A DNA stretch of 64,000 nt, from assembly GCF_012641475.1 (NCBI RefSeq), contig NZ_JABAIL010000014.1, positions 1-64,000 of the forward strand, in the 5' to 3' direction. Shown one piece after another: positions 19,199-28,386 of this stretch. A model generated the notes under the pieces. That model was given only the letters and a program-made list of their open reading frames with translations. It did not search any database and was not told the origin of the DNA. Made by a program: the position numbers and the translations under genes. This DNA is from Flammeovirga agarivorans. GTDB taxonomy: Bacteria > Bacteroidota > Bacteroidia > Cytophagales > Flammeovirgaceae. Position 1 is the stretch's first letter. Each line of letters opens with the position of its first letter.

Positions 19199-19298
19199 GG
19201 TAAAGATAATAGGTTAATCGCCTATTATATGGCATGATACACCAGTAACATTAACCAGTTGTGGAAAGACATTCAATATTGTTGGATGTCTTTTTTTT
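19199..19298 (+). ncRNA. Small structured RNA, family I, copy 1
   Basis: About 100 nt. A 5' hairpin AATAGG/CCTATT (around 19209-19227) is followed by a ~45-nt segment nearly identical to the copy at 50709-50811 (it includes ATGGCATGATACACCAG and ACATTAACCAG). The end is a terminator with a 10-bp stem AGACATTCAA (19267-19276) / TTGGATGTCT (19282-19291) and eight T residues. The terminator stem of the other copy has a different sequence but also pairs, which is good evidence for a transcribed RNA. It ends 82 nt before hemC. I recognise no known family (not SRP RNA, 6S, tmRNA or a common riboswitch). Confidence 0.75.
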
Positions 19299-19380
19299 AT
19301 TTTTAATATCTTATCGATCCCTAATTTGTTACCTCTACTCGCCTCAAAATTATTATCTTCGCACTTATATTAATAATAAC

Positions 19381-20310
19381 ATGATAGAGAGAGCAATAAA
19401 AATCGGTACTAGGAAAAGTAAGCTTGCTTTATGGCAAGCCGAATATGTTAAAGCACTTCTTGAACAAAATGGTTTAAAAGGTGAATTGGTGTTGATTGAA
19501 ACTAAAGGAGATAAAATCTTAGATAGAGCATTATCGAAAATTGGTTCTAAAGGTGTTTTCACTGAAGAATTAGAAGACCAACTTCGTAATGGTGATATAG
19601 ATATTGCAGTGCATAGTGCTAAAGATATGCAAGCTTCTTTAGGAGATGACTTTGAATTAATTGCTTTCACTGAAAGAGAAGCTTGTCATGATGTTTTCGT
19701 AAGTCATAAAAAAGGATTTACTGTAGATAAAGATAAAGAGTTTGTTATTGGTACTTCTTCAGTTAGAAGAGTTGCTATGCTTACAAAACATTTTCCTAAT
19801 GCAAAGATTGTAGATGTTAGAGGTAATCTACAAACTCGTATTCAGAAAATGGAAGATGGATTATGTGATGTTCTTATGCTTGCATATGCTGGTGTTCATC
19901 GTATGGGTTATAACGATATGATTGTTCATGAACATCCATTAGATACGTTTACTCCTGCGACAGGACAAGGTTGTGTAGCCATCGAATCAGCTACGAATTT
20001 AGATCCTGAAGTAAGATCAGCTATTAGAAAAGCTATTAATAACGAAAAGACAGAAGTTTGCTTAAAAGCAGAAAGAGCTTTCTTAAAAGAACTTCAAGGC
20101 GGATGTAGTATCCCTGCTTTCTGTCTTGCTACATGGACTGCTGATAATGAACTAAAAATTACTGGAGGTTTAGCTCAAGCTAATACTGAAGAAATTAGAT
20201 ATACATATACCTGTTCTCCTGATGAAGTGGAATCAAAAGGAACACAGATAGCAAAAGACACACTAGCAAATGGAGGTGCTGAAATTTTAGCAGCACTGAA
20301 GAATTCATAA
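19381..20310 (+). CDS. hemC: Porphobilinogen deaminase (hydroxymethylbilane synthase)
   Basis: Joins four porphobilinogen units into hydroxymethylbilane in heme biosynthesis. From ATG 19381 the protein is 310 residues, starting MIERAIKIGTRKSKLALWQA. The frame stays open back to a GTG at 19261, but that extension would run through the small-RNA terminator, so it is rejected. Visible motifs are the RKSKLALWQ opening, HSAKDMQA, GTSSVRRVAML, DVRGNLQTRI and the dipyrromethane-cofactor Cys in LQGGCSIPAF. nuoB follows after 24 nt and nuoC overlaps it, making a hemC-nuoB-nuoC transcription unit. Confidence 0.95.
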   Translation: MIERAIKIGTRKSKLALWQAEYVKALLEQNGLKGELVLIETKGDKILDRALSKIGSKGVFTEELEDQLRNGDIDIAVHSAKDMQASLGDDFELIAFTEREACHDVFVSHKKGFTVDKDKEFVIGTSSVRRVAMLTKHFPNAKIVDVRGNLQTRIQKMEDGLCDVLMLAYAGVHRMGYNDMIVHEHPLDTFTPATGQGCVAIESATNLDPEVRSAIRKAINNEKTEVCLKAERAFLKELQGGCSIPAFCLATWTADNELKITGGLAQANTEEIRYTYTCSPDEVESKGTQIAKDTLANGGAEILAALKNS

Positions 20311-20334
20311 ACTCAAACGAACAACTCAGTCTAT

Positions 20335-20862
20335 ATGAAAGGTTTATTGGACCAAAGATTTGGGCAAGGTGAAATTGTCATCTCTAAAGTAGATGATTTA
20401 ATTAACTGGGCCCGATTATCATCATTCTGGCCACTAGGATTTGGCTTGGCATGTTGTGCAATTGAAATGATCACAACATGGTCATCAACCTACGATCTTG
20501 ACCGCTTTGGTGTCATTCCAAGGGGTACACCTCGTCAATCTGATGCAATGATCATTTCTGGTACTGTAACTTTTAAGATGGCAGATAGAGTTCGACGTTT
20601 ATATGAACAGATGGCAGAACCTAGGTATGTTATTTCTATGGGTAGTTGTGCCAATTGCGGTGGTCCTTACTGGGAACATGGATATAATGTAGTAAAAGGT
20701 GTGGATAGAATTATTCCTGTGGATGTCTATGTACCAGGATGTCCTCCAAGACCTGAAGCTCTTATTGGTGGTATCTTAAAATTAAGAGATGAAATCCGTA
20801 AGGAAACACTTATGGCACCTAAAGCTGTTGAACGATTAATGAACAAAGAAACTGTAAAATAA
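20335..20862 (+). CDS. nuoB: NADH-quinone oxidoreductase subunit B
   Basis: The peripheral-arm subunit of respiratory complex I that carries iron-sulfur cluster N2, the last electron relay before quinone. The 175 residues show all four N2 ligands: the tandem Cys40-Cys41 in LACCAIEM, Cys105 in GSCANCGGP and Cys136 in [10 protein letters not shown]. Length is normal. Its stop codon overlaps the nuoC start by one base (TAATG). No nuoA precedes it; the gene upstream is hemC. Confidence 0.96.
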   Translation: MKGLLDQRFGQGEIVISKVDDLINWARLSSFWPLGFGLACCAIEMITTWSSTYDLDRFGVIPRGTPRQSDAMIISGTVTFKMADRVRRLYEQMAEPRYVISMGSCANCGGPYWEHGYNVVKGVDRIIPVDVYVPGCPPRPEALIGGILKLRDEIRKETLMAPKAVERLMNKETVK

Positions 20863-21353
20863 TGACTACAGAAGAAATCGCTGCATTAATTCAGGAAAAT
20901 ATAAAAGACTGTGAGTTGGAGGTGAATACAAAGCTTCCGCAACATGAAATTGTTGTTCCTGCTGATAAAATTGAAGAAGTTTGTCAGTTTCTGAAAACAG
21001 ATAAAACTACATTCTTCGATACTTTATCATGTTTAACAGGTCTTGATAATGGCCCTGCAAAAAAATCAATGGAAGTATTATACCACTTATATTCTATACC
21101 CAACGGTTATAGATTAACTCTAAAGGTGGTACTTGATAGAGAAGATCCAAAACTTCCATCTGTTACTTCTGTATGGAAAGCTGCCAATTGGCATGAAAGA
21201 GAAGCTTGGGACTTGGTAGGTATGAAATTTGAAAATCACCCTGATCTTCGTAGAATCCTATCTGCTGATGATTGGATTGGACATCCTTTACAAAAGGATT
21301 ATAAAGAACAAGATACCTATCATGGCATTACAGTAAAATATGAAAAAGATTAA
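20862..21353 (+). CDS. nuoC: NADH-quinone oxidoreductase subunit C
   Basis: The ~30-kDa peripheral-arm subunit of complex I. At 163 residues it is a stand-alone NuoC, not fused to NuoD. The diagnostic stretch is seen as SVWKAANWHEREAWDLVGMKF, then HPDLRRIL and DWIGHPLQKDY. It overlaps nuoB by one base. Instead of nuoD and the rest of the complex, a terminator follows and then a convergent gene, so this is a detached nuoB-nuoC pair. Confidence 0.95.
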   Translation: MTTEEIAALIQENIKDCELEVNTKLPQHEIVVPADKIEEVCQFLKTDKTTFFDTLSCLTGLDNGPAKKSMEVLYHLYSIPNGYRLTLKVVLDREDPKLPSVTSVWKAANWHEREAWDLVGMKFENHPDLRRILSADDWIGHPLQKDYKEQDTYHGITVKYEKD

Positions 21354-21389
21354 TCTTTTTTAAATGATTAATCAAGCTATAAAAAAGAA

Positions 21390-21416
21390 GAGGTTAGAGT
21401 TATCAACTCTAACCTC
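21390..21416. terminator. Bidirectional terminator after nuoC
   Basis: A 12-bp stem GAGGTTAGAGTT (21390-21401) / AACTCTAACCTC (21405-21416) with A-run 21381-21386 on one side and a T-rich tract on the other. It ends both nuoC and the convergent LRR gene. Confidence 0.85.
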
Positions 21417-21437
21417 ATTTTGTTTTGTAAGATAGTT

Positions 21438-24400
21438 TTAACGTAAAATAAACCTTAGTGTCTTTTGGGTTGTTGCATCTCCAATTTGAATAATGTAGAT
21501 ACCACTATTCAGAGAAGGCAACAAGAGTTCTACGTTTTCTTGATTTGGTATAACAGCAAATTTCTTTATCAATTGGCCTGTTGAAGCATATACATTGGCA
21601 GAAACATGACCATTAAAAACATCCAATCCTTTTACAGACAATGTCTGATGTGAAGTTAGGATTGTTGGATAGATTAAAATATTTTTTGTCAAATCATCTT
21701 CTAAAGATGTAACCCCAGAATCACCTCCGTTATTATCATCTCCATCATCATCTGATTCTCCTTCCTCAAATTGAAGTTTAACATTATGGTTATAACTCAA
21801 TCCTCCTTTATCTAAGAAAGTCATTTTTACCGTATAGTTTTCTAATTCATCAGCTGAGAAGTTTTTCTTAGCCATTAGCTTTCCATCTGATACTTCAAAG
21901 AAACCATCGTTATTCGTGAATTCTACAGTGTAACTATCTGTTTCATCAGGATCGATGACTAGGAAAGTACCAAAGGATGTCTCATTAGAAACTTCAAATG
22001 GAAAGATATCTTGATCTGATTCGTAAGTTATTTTTGTAATTCCCTCATTTACATCATTTATGTAAATTATAGTGCTTATCTCCTCAGTTTGTAAAAGGGT
22101 TGTATATTCAAATACAAGTTCCACTTCTGTTAGTTGCTCAAAATTTATTACTCTATTTAACCTGATTGAATCACCATCTAAATAGAAATAATTCGTTCCT
22201 TCTACTAAAGTTAAAGAGGCTTGTTTATTATACCCTACTACCCCAATAGCTGTATTTTTTTCGATATTTTCATCAATCTTATTGATACTAATTTCTACCG
22301 TTGGTGGAGTTAAATCAATGGTATAACTACGCGTCAATTCTGCTCCTCTAGCATCAGCAACAGTTAACTCTATATCAAAACTATTTTGTTCATAGAAGTT
22401 TAATTCATTAGCTACCTTTAGAAGATTACCATCAATATAAAAATTGCTATTATCAACACTAAAATTGTGAGAATCTAGTTCGTCTGCATCTTCAACTGAT
22501 ATTACTCCTACTAGCTCATCTTGAATTCCATCAATTATAGTATTTGAAAGGGATAATAAAGATGGAGCTGAGTTGGTATCACTAAAACTTTTCGATACTT
22601 CATAACTGTCTGAATATTTACCATTAGTGGCAATTACTTTATAGGTTCCATATTCAGTTCCGGTATATTGATTAGAAGTAGTGATCTCTAATTCCTCTTC
22701 ATCTAAATACCATAAATACTGTGTACCCTCACCACCTAAATCTGTCGCTTCTAATGTAAAATTGGATGAATTAAAAGTGATATTAATATCAAAATCTATA
22801 CTTTGACTTGTATGTGCGATATTAAATTCATCTTTTTCCATATAATCATAAACTTCATCCAAATGGCTAAAAGTTAATTGATTACTACTAACATCAAATT
22901 CCTCAAATGATAAATTCTCTGCAAAAGACAGATCTGATAATTCGTTATTTGAAGCATCAAAATAGCTTAATACAGATAGTTGATCAAGATCTATTAAAGA
23001 GGTTAATTGGTTATCCTTAATGATCAGTGTATCTAACTGTGATAAAGGAGATAAGCTCGGTAAGCTTGATAATAAATTACCTTGAATATATAATTTCTCT
23101 AGTGAACTTAAACCTTCAAAAGATTCGAAAGATTGTATTTTCGAATTAATCGCAACCAAGCTTTTTAAGGAAGTAAGCTTAGATTGTGTCTCTATTTTTT
23201 TTACCGGTGAATTAGATACATAAAGTTGCTCTAATTTTGGTAGGTTTAGCGTAGTAAGTTCCTCAATTTGTACATGACTGATATTTAAAACTCTCAAATA
23301 TGAAAGCTTAGAGATAGAAGATGGAATTTCTCCATTTAAATTATTCTCATTTAAATTAATTTCTACAACATGTCCATTTTCCACAGTAACACCATACCAA
23401 TTTTCAGCTAATTGATAAGATTTCCAGTTTGTATTTTCTACCCATTCTTCACCATTTAATGCATCATAGATATCATTAAGTGCATTGAATTCATTCTGTG
23501 ATACACCTGCTGTGGCATGAGCTTCTGTCACTGTAATATCAGAAGAAGTAACATTAAAGTTGTAATCTGCATTACTCACTATACAATGATATTCTTCATC
23601 AATAACATCCGATGAAAAATTTCTACTATTAGATACAACTCCATTACTCTCATCGTACCAAGTATACGTAGTGTTAGCTCCTCCAATATTTTCTACAGAA
23701 AGTGTAAAACTTGAAAAGTCATTATTCCAAGCTATTTTTGGCGTAAGTTCAATTGACTGATTGTTGTATTGTTCTTCTTCACTAAAAAGATCAATATTAT
23801 CTTCAATGCCAGAAATTCTTATCGCATTATGACTCACATCCAATTGAAGGGAAAGGACTGAAAAAATTGGTATAGTTGAAAAAACATTTCCCTCTAATTG
23901 TAAAGTTTTTAATTGAGTTAATTCATTTATAGAAGTGGGAACATCACCTTCAAACGAACAATAACTCAAATCTATGTCTTCTAAATTTTCAATTTCATCA
24001 ATTTGAGAAGGGATAGTCCCCTTCAATTGAGGATTTGAAGATAAATTAAGTGTCTTTAAATTGGTTAAGCTAGTAATAGCATCTGGAAGAATACCTGAAA
24101 GATTCTGATTAAACAAGTTTAAGCCTGTGACCTTACCACTTTCAACAGTAACTCCTTCCCATGTATTTACATCGGTATTTTTCAACCAGTTTGAATTATC
24201 ATTCCAGATCTTTCCTTTTAACTCACTATAGAGTGTTGTTAAAGCATCATACTCATCATCAGATACATTATGACCAATACTTATCTGTTTAACTCGATTT
24301 ATTTCTGTATCTGTAGAATATTGAAATGCTATGTAATAATCTCCTTCAGCTAGATTCTCAAACTGTACATTCGTTGTAAACTTATTTACTGTAACTTCTT

Positions 24401-24947
24401 CAACAATTGTTGAGAAATCCTCTTTTGTACTTAATGTAATTTCATAACTATCAAAGAAATTTGCCTGATATGGCCAATCTACTACAATCGAATTTGATGA
24501 AGAAAGTTGAACTCTAAAATTATGACTTCCTACATGAGCTACAAAACCAGGATAATTAATAATCTCATCCGAAGATAGCACTAGCGTTAATGCCCCATCT
24601 TCGTTTGTAGCAGTAAATGTTTTATTTTCTCCAGATGTACCATCTAATTCAGCAATTAAATCATCTGACTCTGATGTGCCATCATAAATAAATAAATAAT
24701 CATATTCTTCTTCCAAAGAAAAATATTCAAATGTAATACTCACTTTTTCTCCTTCTATTTTAGGATAAAGTGTAGTTATCATATCCTGATTCATAGGATA
24801 GTTTTCATCCCCACCTAAATCTTTTAAGGTATAACCATAATCTGTTATTTCATTTTGTTCTCCTAAAAGATAAGTGACACCTTGCCCCATTGTCGGCGAA
24901 GTGTAAATCATGCTAATGACAAAAAATAATAGTAGAGTAAATCTCAT
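21438..24947 (-). CDS. Large secreted CUB-like/LRR/cadherin-like protein with type IX sorting tail
   Basis: A 1169-residue surface or secreted protein. After a signal peptide (cleavage near TSPTMGQ) comes a CUB-like domain (YDYLFIYDGTS, about residues 25-140). Next are two copies of a module made of a plant-like LRR cap (WEGVTVESGKVTGL and WYGVTVENGHVVEI), leucine-rich repeats and an Ig-like segment (TYTWYDES and TQYLWYLDEE). Cadherin-like repeats follow (roughly 790-1080), then an acidic DDDGDDNNGGDSG linker. The end is a Por/type A C-terminal domain (IYPTILTSHQTLSVKGLD to TLRFILR) used for outer-membrane passage by the type IX system. No catalytic domain is visible, so adhesion or ligand binding is likely. 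It is a single gene. Confidence 0.88.
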   Translation of the reverse strand: MRFTLLLFFVISMIYTSPTMGQGVTYLLGEQNEITDYGYTLKDLGGDENYPMNQDMITTLYPKIEGEKVSITFEYFSLEEEYDYLFIYDGTSESDDLIAELDGTSGENKTFTATNEDGALTLVLSSDEIINYPGFVAHVGSHNFRVQLSSSNSIVVDWPYQANFFDSYEITLSTKEDFSTIVEEVTVNKFTTNVQFENLAEGDYYIAFQYSTDTEINRVKQISIGHNVSDDEYDALTTLYSELKGKIWNDNSNWLKNTDVNTWEGVTVESGKVTGLNLFNQNLSGILPDAITSLTNLKTLNLSSNPQLKGTIPSQIDEIENLEDIDLSYCSFEGDVPTSINELTQLKTLQLEGNVFSTIPIFSVLSLQLDVSHNAIRISGIEDNIDLFSEEEQYNNQSIELTPKIAWNNDFSSFTLSVENIGGANTTYTWYDESNGVVSNSRNFSSDVIDEEYHCIVSNADYNFNVTSSDITVTEAHATAGVSQNEFNALNDIYDALNGEEWVENTNWKSYQLAENWYGVTVENGHVVEINLNENNLNGEIPSSISKLSYLRVLNISHVQIEELTTLNLPKLEQLYVSNSPVKKIETQSKLTSLKSLVAINSKIQSFESFEGLSSLEKLYIQGNLLSSLPSLSPLSQLDTLIIKDNQLTSLIDLDQLSVLSYFDASNNELSDLSFAENLSFEEFDVSSNQLTFSHLDEVYDYMEKDEFNIAHTSQSIDFDINITFNSSNFTLEATDLGGEGTQYLWYLDEEELEITTSNQYTGTEYGTYKVIATNGKYSDSYEVSKSFSDTNSAPSLLSLSNTIIDGIQDELVGVISVEDADELDSHNFSVDNSNFYIDGNLLKVANELNFYEQNSFDIELTVADARGAELTRSYTIDLTPPTVEISINKIDENIEKNTAIGVVGYNKQASLTLVEGTNYFYLDGDSIRLNRVINFEQLTEVELVFEYTTLLQTEEISTIIYINDVNEGITKITYESDQDIFPFEVSNETSFGTFLVIDPDETDSYTVEFTNNDGFFEVSDGKLMAKKNFSADELENYTVKMTFLDKGGLSYNHNVKLQFEEGESDDDGDDNNGGDSGVTSLEDDLTKNILIYPTILTSHQTLSVKGLDVFNGHVSANVYASTGQLIKKFAVIPNQENVELLLPSLNSGIYIIQIGDATTQKTLRFILR

Positions 24948-25076
24948 AAAGCAACGATTTGATAGTCGTGAAAGTAATAGTGTGTACCTCTTGTCTAAAT
25001 AAAGTAGTACCTCAAATAGACGCTAAAAAGTTGAAATATAATAATTACTAGGGTTACAAAACGTTACAAACGAAAA

Positions 25077-25102
25077 AAGGACAGAGATTTCTCCCTGTCC
25101 TT
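25077..25102 (-). terminator. Terminator of guaA
   Basis: Stem AAGGACAG (25077-25084) / CTGTCCTT (25095-25102) with A-run 25073-25078 giving the U-tract on the minus strand. Confidence 0.85.
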
Positions 25103-25174
25103 GTTGATTGACGATAACCTGCTTAGGTTCACAAGCTATCAAGATTAATATAGATAAGACTAGATTAATGTTTT

Positions 25175-26704
25175 TTATTCCCACTCAATAGTTGCTGGTG
25201 GCTTTGAGCTGATATCATATACCACTCTATTTACACCTTTTACTCTATTGATGATATTATTGCTTATTTCAGCTAAGAAATCATATGGTAAGTGTACCCA
25301 ATCTGCAGTCATACCATCTAAAGATGATACCGCTCTTAAAGCTACTACTTTTTCATAAGTTCTTTCATCACCCATAACACCTACTGACTGTACAGGTAAT
25401 AACATAGCACCTGCTTGCCATACTTGATCATATAAACCATGGTCTTTTAAACCTTGGATAAAGATATGATCTACTTCTTGTAGGATCTCCACTTTTTCAG
25501 CTGTCACATCTCCTAAGATTCTGATACCTAGACCAGGACCTGGGAAAGGATGACGACCTAAAATTTCTTGAGGGATGTTTAGTGTTTTACCTACTAAACG
25601 AACTTCATCTTTAAATAAAGTGTTTAACGGTTCCACTACTTTTAACTTCATGTAGTCAGGTAAACCTCCCACATTATGGTGTGATTTAATTGTTGCAGAA
25701 GGTCCTTTTACAGAAACAGATTCAATCACATCTGGATAAATTGTTCCTTGGCCTAACCATTTTGCATTTTCTACCTTCTTAGACTCGATTTCGAAAACGT
25801 CAACGAATACTTTTCCGATAGCTTTTCTTTTATCTTCCGGATCTGTTTTACCTTCTAACTCTGCATAGAATAAATCTTTAGAGTTTACTCCTTTTACATT
25901 CAGGCCTAAACCATGGTAAGATTCTAATACAGATTCGAATTCGTTTTTACGTAACAAACCATTGTCTACAAAGATACAATGTAAGTTAGGTCCAATTGCT
26001 TTGTGTAATAAAACTGCTGCAACTGATGAGTCAACGCCACCTGAAAGTCCAAGGATTACTTTATCATCACCTAACTTCTCTTTTAACTCAGCAACTGTAG
26101 CATCTACAAATGACTCAGGAGTCCAATCTTGCTTACATCCACATACACCAACAACAAAATCTTGTAACATGAATTTGCCATCAGTAGAGTGAGTTACTTC
26201 TGGGTGGAATTGAATTCCGAAAGTTTCCTCACCAGTGATTCTGTATGCTGCAACAGGAATACTGCTTGTACTTGCAATTACTTTAAAGTTTTCTGGAAGG
26301 TTAGTGATTGTATCACCATGAGACATCCAAACCTGAGATTCTTCAGGTACCCCTTTGAACATTGGGCTTGTGTGGTCAATGAAATCAAGGTTAGCACGAC
26401 CGTATTCACGGTGCTCTGAACGTGCAACTGTTCCTCCGTTTTGATGGGCAAGCATTTGCGCACCAAAGCAAACACCTAGTAAAGGCATTTTTCCACGGAT
26501 TTCCGATACGTCGAAGTTCGGTGCATCTTCTTCTAAAACTGAGTGCGGGCTACCTGATAATATAACACCTTTGTACTCAGAATGATCAATCTTTGGTTCG
26601 TGGTTGTAAGGGAAAATCTCACAATAAACATTTAACTCTCTAACGCGTCTAGCAATTAATTGAGTATACTGCGAACCAAAGTCGTAAATTAGGATCTTGT
26701 CCAT
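25175..26704 (-). CDS. guaA: GMP synthase (glutamine-hydrolysing)
   Basis: Converts XMP to GMP with glutamine and ATP. The N-terminal class I amidotransferase domain has its nucleophile Cys79 in LLGVCFGAQ and the His-Glu pair in [11 protein letters not shown]. The ATP-pyrophosphatase domain has the P-loop GLSGGVDSS. The C-terminal dimerisation domain ends in the conserved [10 protein letters not shown]. At 509 residues it is full length. It is a single gene with its own terminator. Confidence 0.98.
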   Translation of the reverse strand: MDKILIYDFGSQYTQLIARRVRELNVYCEIFPYNHEPKIDHSEYKGVILSGSPHSVLEEDAPNFDVSEIRGKMPLLGVCFGAQMLAHQNGGTVARSEHREYGRANLDFIDHTSPMFKGVPEESQVWMSHGDTITNLPENFKVIASTSSIPVAAYRITGEETFGIQFHPEVTHSTDGKFMLQDFVVGVCGCKQDWTPESFVDATVAELKEKLGDDKVILGLSGGVDSSVAAVLLHKAIGPNLHCIFVDNGLLRKNEFESVLESYHGLGLNVKGVNSKDLFYAELEGKTDPEDKRKAIGKVFVDVFEIESKKVENAKWLGQGTIYPDVIESVSVKGPSATIKSHHNVGGLPDYMKLKVVEPLNTLFKDEVRLVGKTLNIPQEILGRHPFPGPGLGIRILGDVTAEKVEILQEVDHIFIQGLKDHGLYDQVWQAGAMLLPVQSVGVMGDERTYEKVVALRAVSSLDGMTADWVHLPYDFLAEISNNIINRVKGVNRVVYDISSKPPATIEWE

Positions 26705-26830
26705 ATTATTGGAAGTATTCAGAGATTAATTTATGATGCATGCAAAGATGACGTTTTTTATTGAAAAAATGATGTTTCTTATACGATTTCTATAATTATT
26801 TACACTAAAAAACATACGTAATAAAGAAAA

Positions 26831-26858
26831 AAGGCCACTTACCGAAATAAGTGACCTT
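26831..26858 (-). terminator. Terminator of SusC/SusD pair 3
   Basis: AAGGCCACTTA (26831-26841) / TAAGTGACCTT (26848-26858). The single mismatch on the plus strand becomes a G-U pair in minus-strand RNA, and an A-run precedes it, so the terminator works leftward. Confidence 0.85.
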
Positions 26859-26889
26859 TAACATATTATTATATCAAACTAATCCAAGA

Positions 26890-28356
26890 TTAGTTAACAT
26901 CCCACCAAACTTTATCAGTATAGTTGTTTGCTGGTACATTTTCAGCATTCAAACCTTCCTCATCATTTGGATAGTAACCTCTTGTTGGGATTGCAGTATT
27001 ACCAATAGTAATTGCAGCTGCAGGAACAGTTAATTGAGGGTAATCTAAACGTCTCCACTCAGACCACGCTTCAACACCTTGTCCATAAAGAGCAACATAT
27101 TTAGCTTCACCAATTGATTTCTTCCAATTAGCAGCATCATAAGTTACAGTTGCTAAATAAGCATCTTTATCTGCTTCTTCAACACCCCATGCATCCATAG
27201 ACGCTGCAATAGCTTCTTTGAATACTGTTTCAGCGCTACCACCGATAACACCTCTTTGGATTGCCTCAGCTTCAATAAATTTCAATTCAGCATATGACAT
27301 TAAGATTGCAGGTTGTTGCTTAGCTCTGATACCTGGCAAATCTTGCTCGTCTTTAGTTGCACCTGAAGGACGAGAAGTTTTACCGTCTTTAGAAGCTTCT
27401 AATGACTCAGCATCAGTTAAACCAAATGGTAAACCAACATACTCATCATCAGCGTTCATTGCAGCATATAAACCTAAACGAGGATCGTTCATAGTTTTCA
27501 TATGCTCAACAAAGAATTCAGTTACTGAATAATCATCACGATTATCTTGAGTAACATTAACCCATAATGGGTTTGCTAATTGAATTTGGTTATCGAATAC
27601 CAATGTAGCATTGTCTGCATTTGATTCGAATTTGTCAGCTGCAGTAAGCGCTTGTTGTAAGAAAGTTGATGCACTTCCGTTAGCATCAATCATTCTAATT
27701 GCAACTCTTGCTTTTAATGCATTTGCAAACTTTTTCCAAGAATCGATATCATTATCATAAATGATATCACCTTGATTAAATGCAGCATTTGTGTTATCAA
27801 GCTCTGAAAGTGCCTCATCTAACTTAGAGATAAGATCAAGATAGATATCTTCTTGAGTATCATAAGCTGGAGATGGGTACTCTGCAGGGTTTAATGCTTG
27901 AGAATAAGGAACTGATCCCCAAGTATCTGTTACAATTTGAAAAACGTGAACTTTCAATATTTTCACAATTGCAAGCATGTTTTTCTTTTCAGCTTCTAAC
28001 TGAGGAGTTACAGCTTCAGTTTCACCTAAAATTCTTTCAACTTCAGTTAAGTCTTTTAGAGAATTAGCATAGTAACTTTGCCATGAACCTGTGAAGTATG
28101 CTTTGTCATGTTGGTATCTTGACTCTGAAGCATATTGGTTTTGTCCCCAGTATTGTACTAGTAACATACCCCATTCTGCGTTCATTGCTGTACCCCAAGT
28201 TCTATCTGCTAATGCAAACTGACCTTGTGTTAATAAGTTCTCTACTGGAACTGAAGTTGGGTTGTTAGGATCGACGTTCATTTCCTCGAACCCGTTGTCA
28301 CACGATGACAGACCTAATACTGCGGCCGCGGACAATGTATATAATAACTTTTTCAT
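26890..28356 (-). CDS. SusD-like outer-membrane lipoprotein, pair 3
   Basis: A 488-residue nutrient-binding lipoprotein that would cap its SusC partner on the cell surface. The lipobox is LGLSSC with lipidated Cys19, followed by an acidic DNGFEEMNVDPNNPT stretch that fits a surface-export signal. The FEEMNVDPNNPTSVP opening and the late WSEWRRLDYPQL are typical of the SusD-like_2 subgroup. Helical TPR-like content is expected. It follows its susC gene by 30 nt. The ligand is unknown. Confidence 0.9.
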   Translation of the reverse strand: MKKLLYTLSAAAVLGLSSCDNGFEEMNVDPNNPTSVPVENLLTQGQFALADRTWGTAMNAEWGMLLVQYWGQNQYASESRYQHDKAYFTGSWQSYYANSLKDLTEVERILGETEAVTPQLEAEKKNMLAIVKILKVHVFQIVTDTWGSVPYSQALNPAEYPSPAYDTQEDIYLDLISKLDEALSELDNTNAAFNQGDIIYDNDIDSWKKFANALKARVAIRMIDANGSASTFLQQALTAADKFESNADNATLVFDNQIQLANPLWVNVTQDNRDDYSVTEFFVEHMKTMNDPRLGLYAAMNADDEYVGLPFGLTDAESLEASKDGKTSRPSGATKDEQDLPGIRAKQQPAILMSYAELKFIEAEAIQRGVIGGSAETVFKEAIAASMDAWGVEEADKDAYLATVTYDAANWKKSIGEAKYVALYGQGVEAWSEWRRLDYPQLTVPAAAITIGNTAIPTRGYYPNDEEGLNAENVPANNYTDKVWWDVN

Positions 28357-28386
28357 TTGAATCTAATTAAATAAAGATGGTCAATC

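Larger units (their letters stand above)
18909..19380. other. 472-bp intergenic region with a small RNA gene
   Basis: Lies between the divergent ArsR-type gene and hemC. The first ~250 bp are AT-rich with no ORF or repeat I can support. From 19165 it holds a promoter and a ~100-nt small RNA ending in a terminator at 19298. The final 80 bp form the hemC leader, with a -7-like TATCTTCG at 19354-19361. Confidence 0.7.

Noticed and set aside
19199-19298. Riboswitch or attenuator controlling hemC
   Set aside because: The paralogous copy at 50709-50811 has the same terminator end but no downstream gene, and this copy has its own promoter close to its 5' end. A cis role is not excluded but is less likely.
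19261-19380. N-terminal extension of hemC from GTG 19261
   Set aside because: The 40 extra residues would be encoded by a small-RNA terminator and its T-run. The ATG at 19381 starts the conserved hemC N-terminus.
27218-27532. 104-residue plus-strand ORF inside the third susD gene
   Set aside because: The opposite strand encodes a clear SusD-like protein here, and this frame has no family features or promoter.
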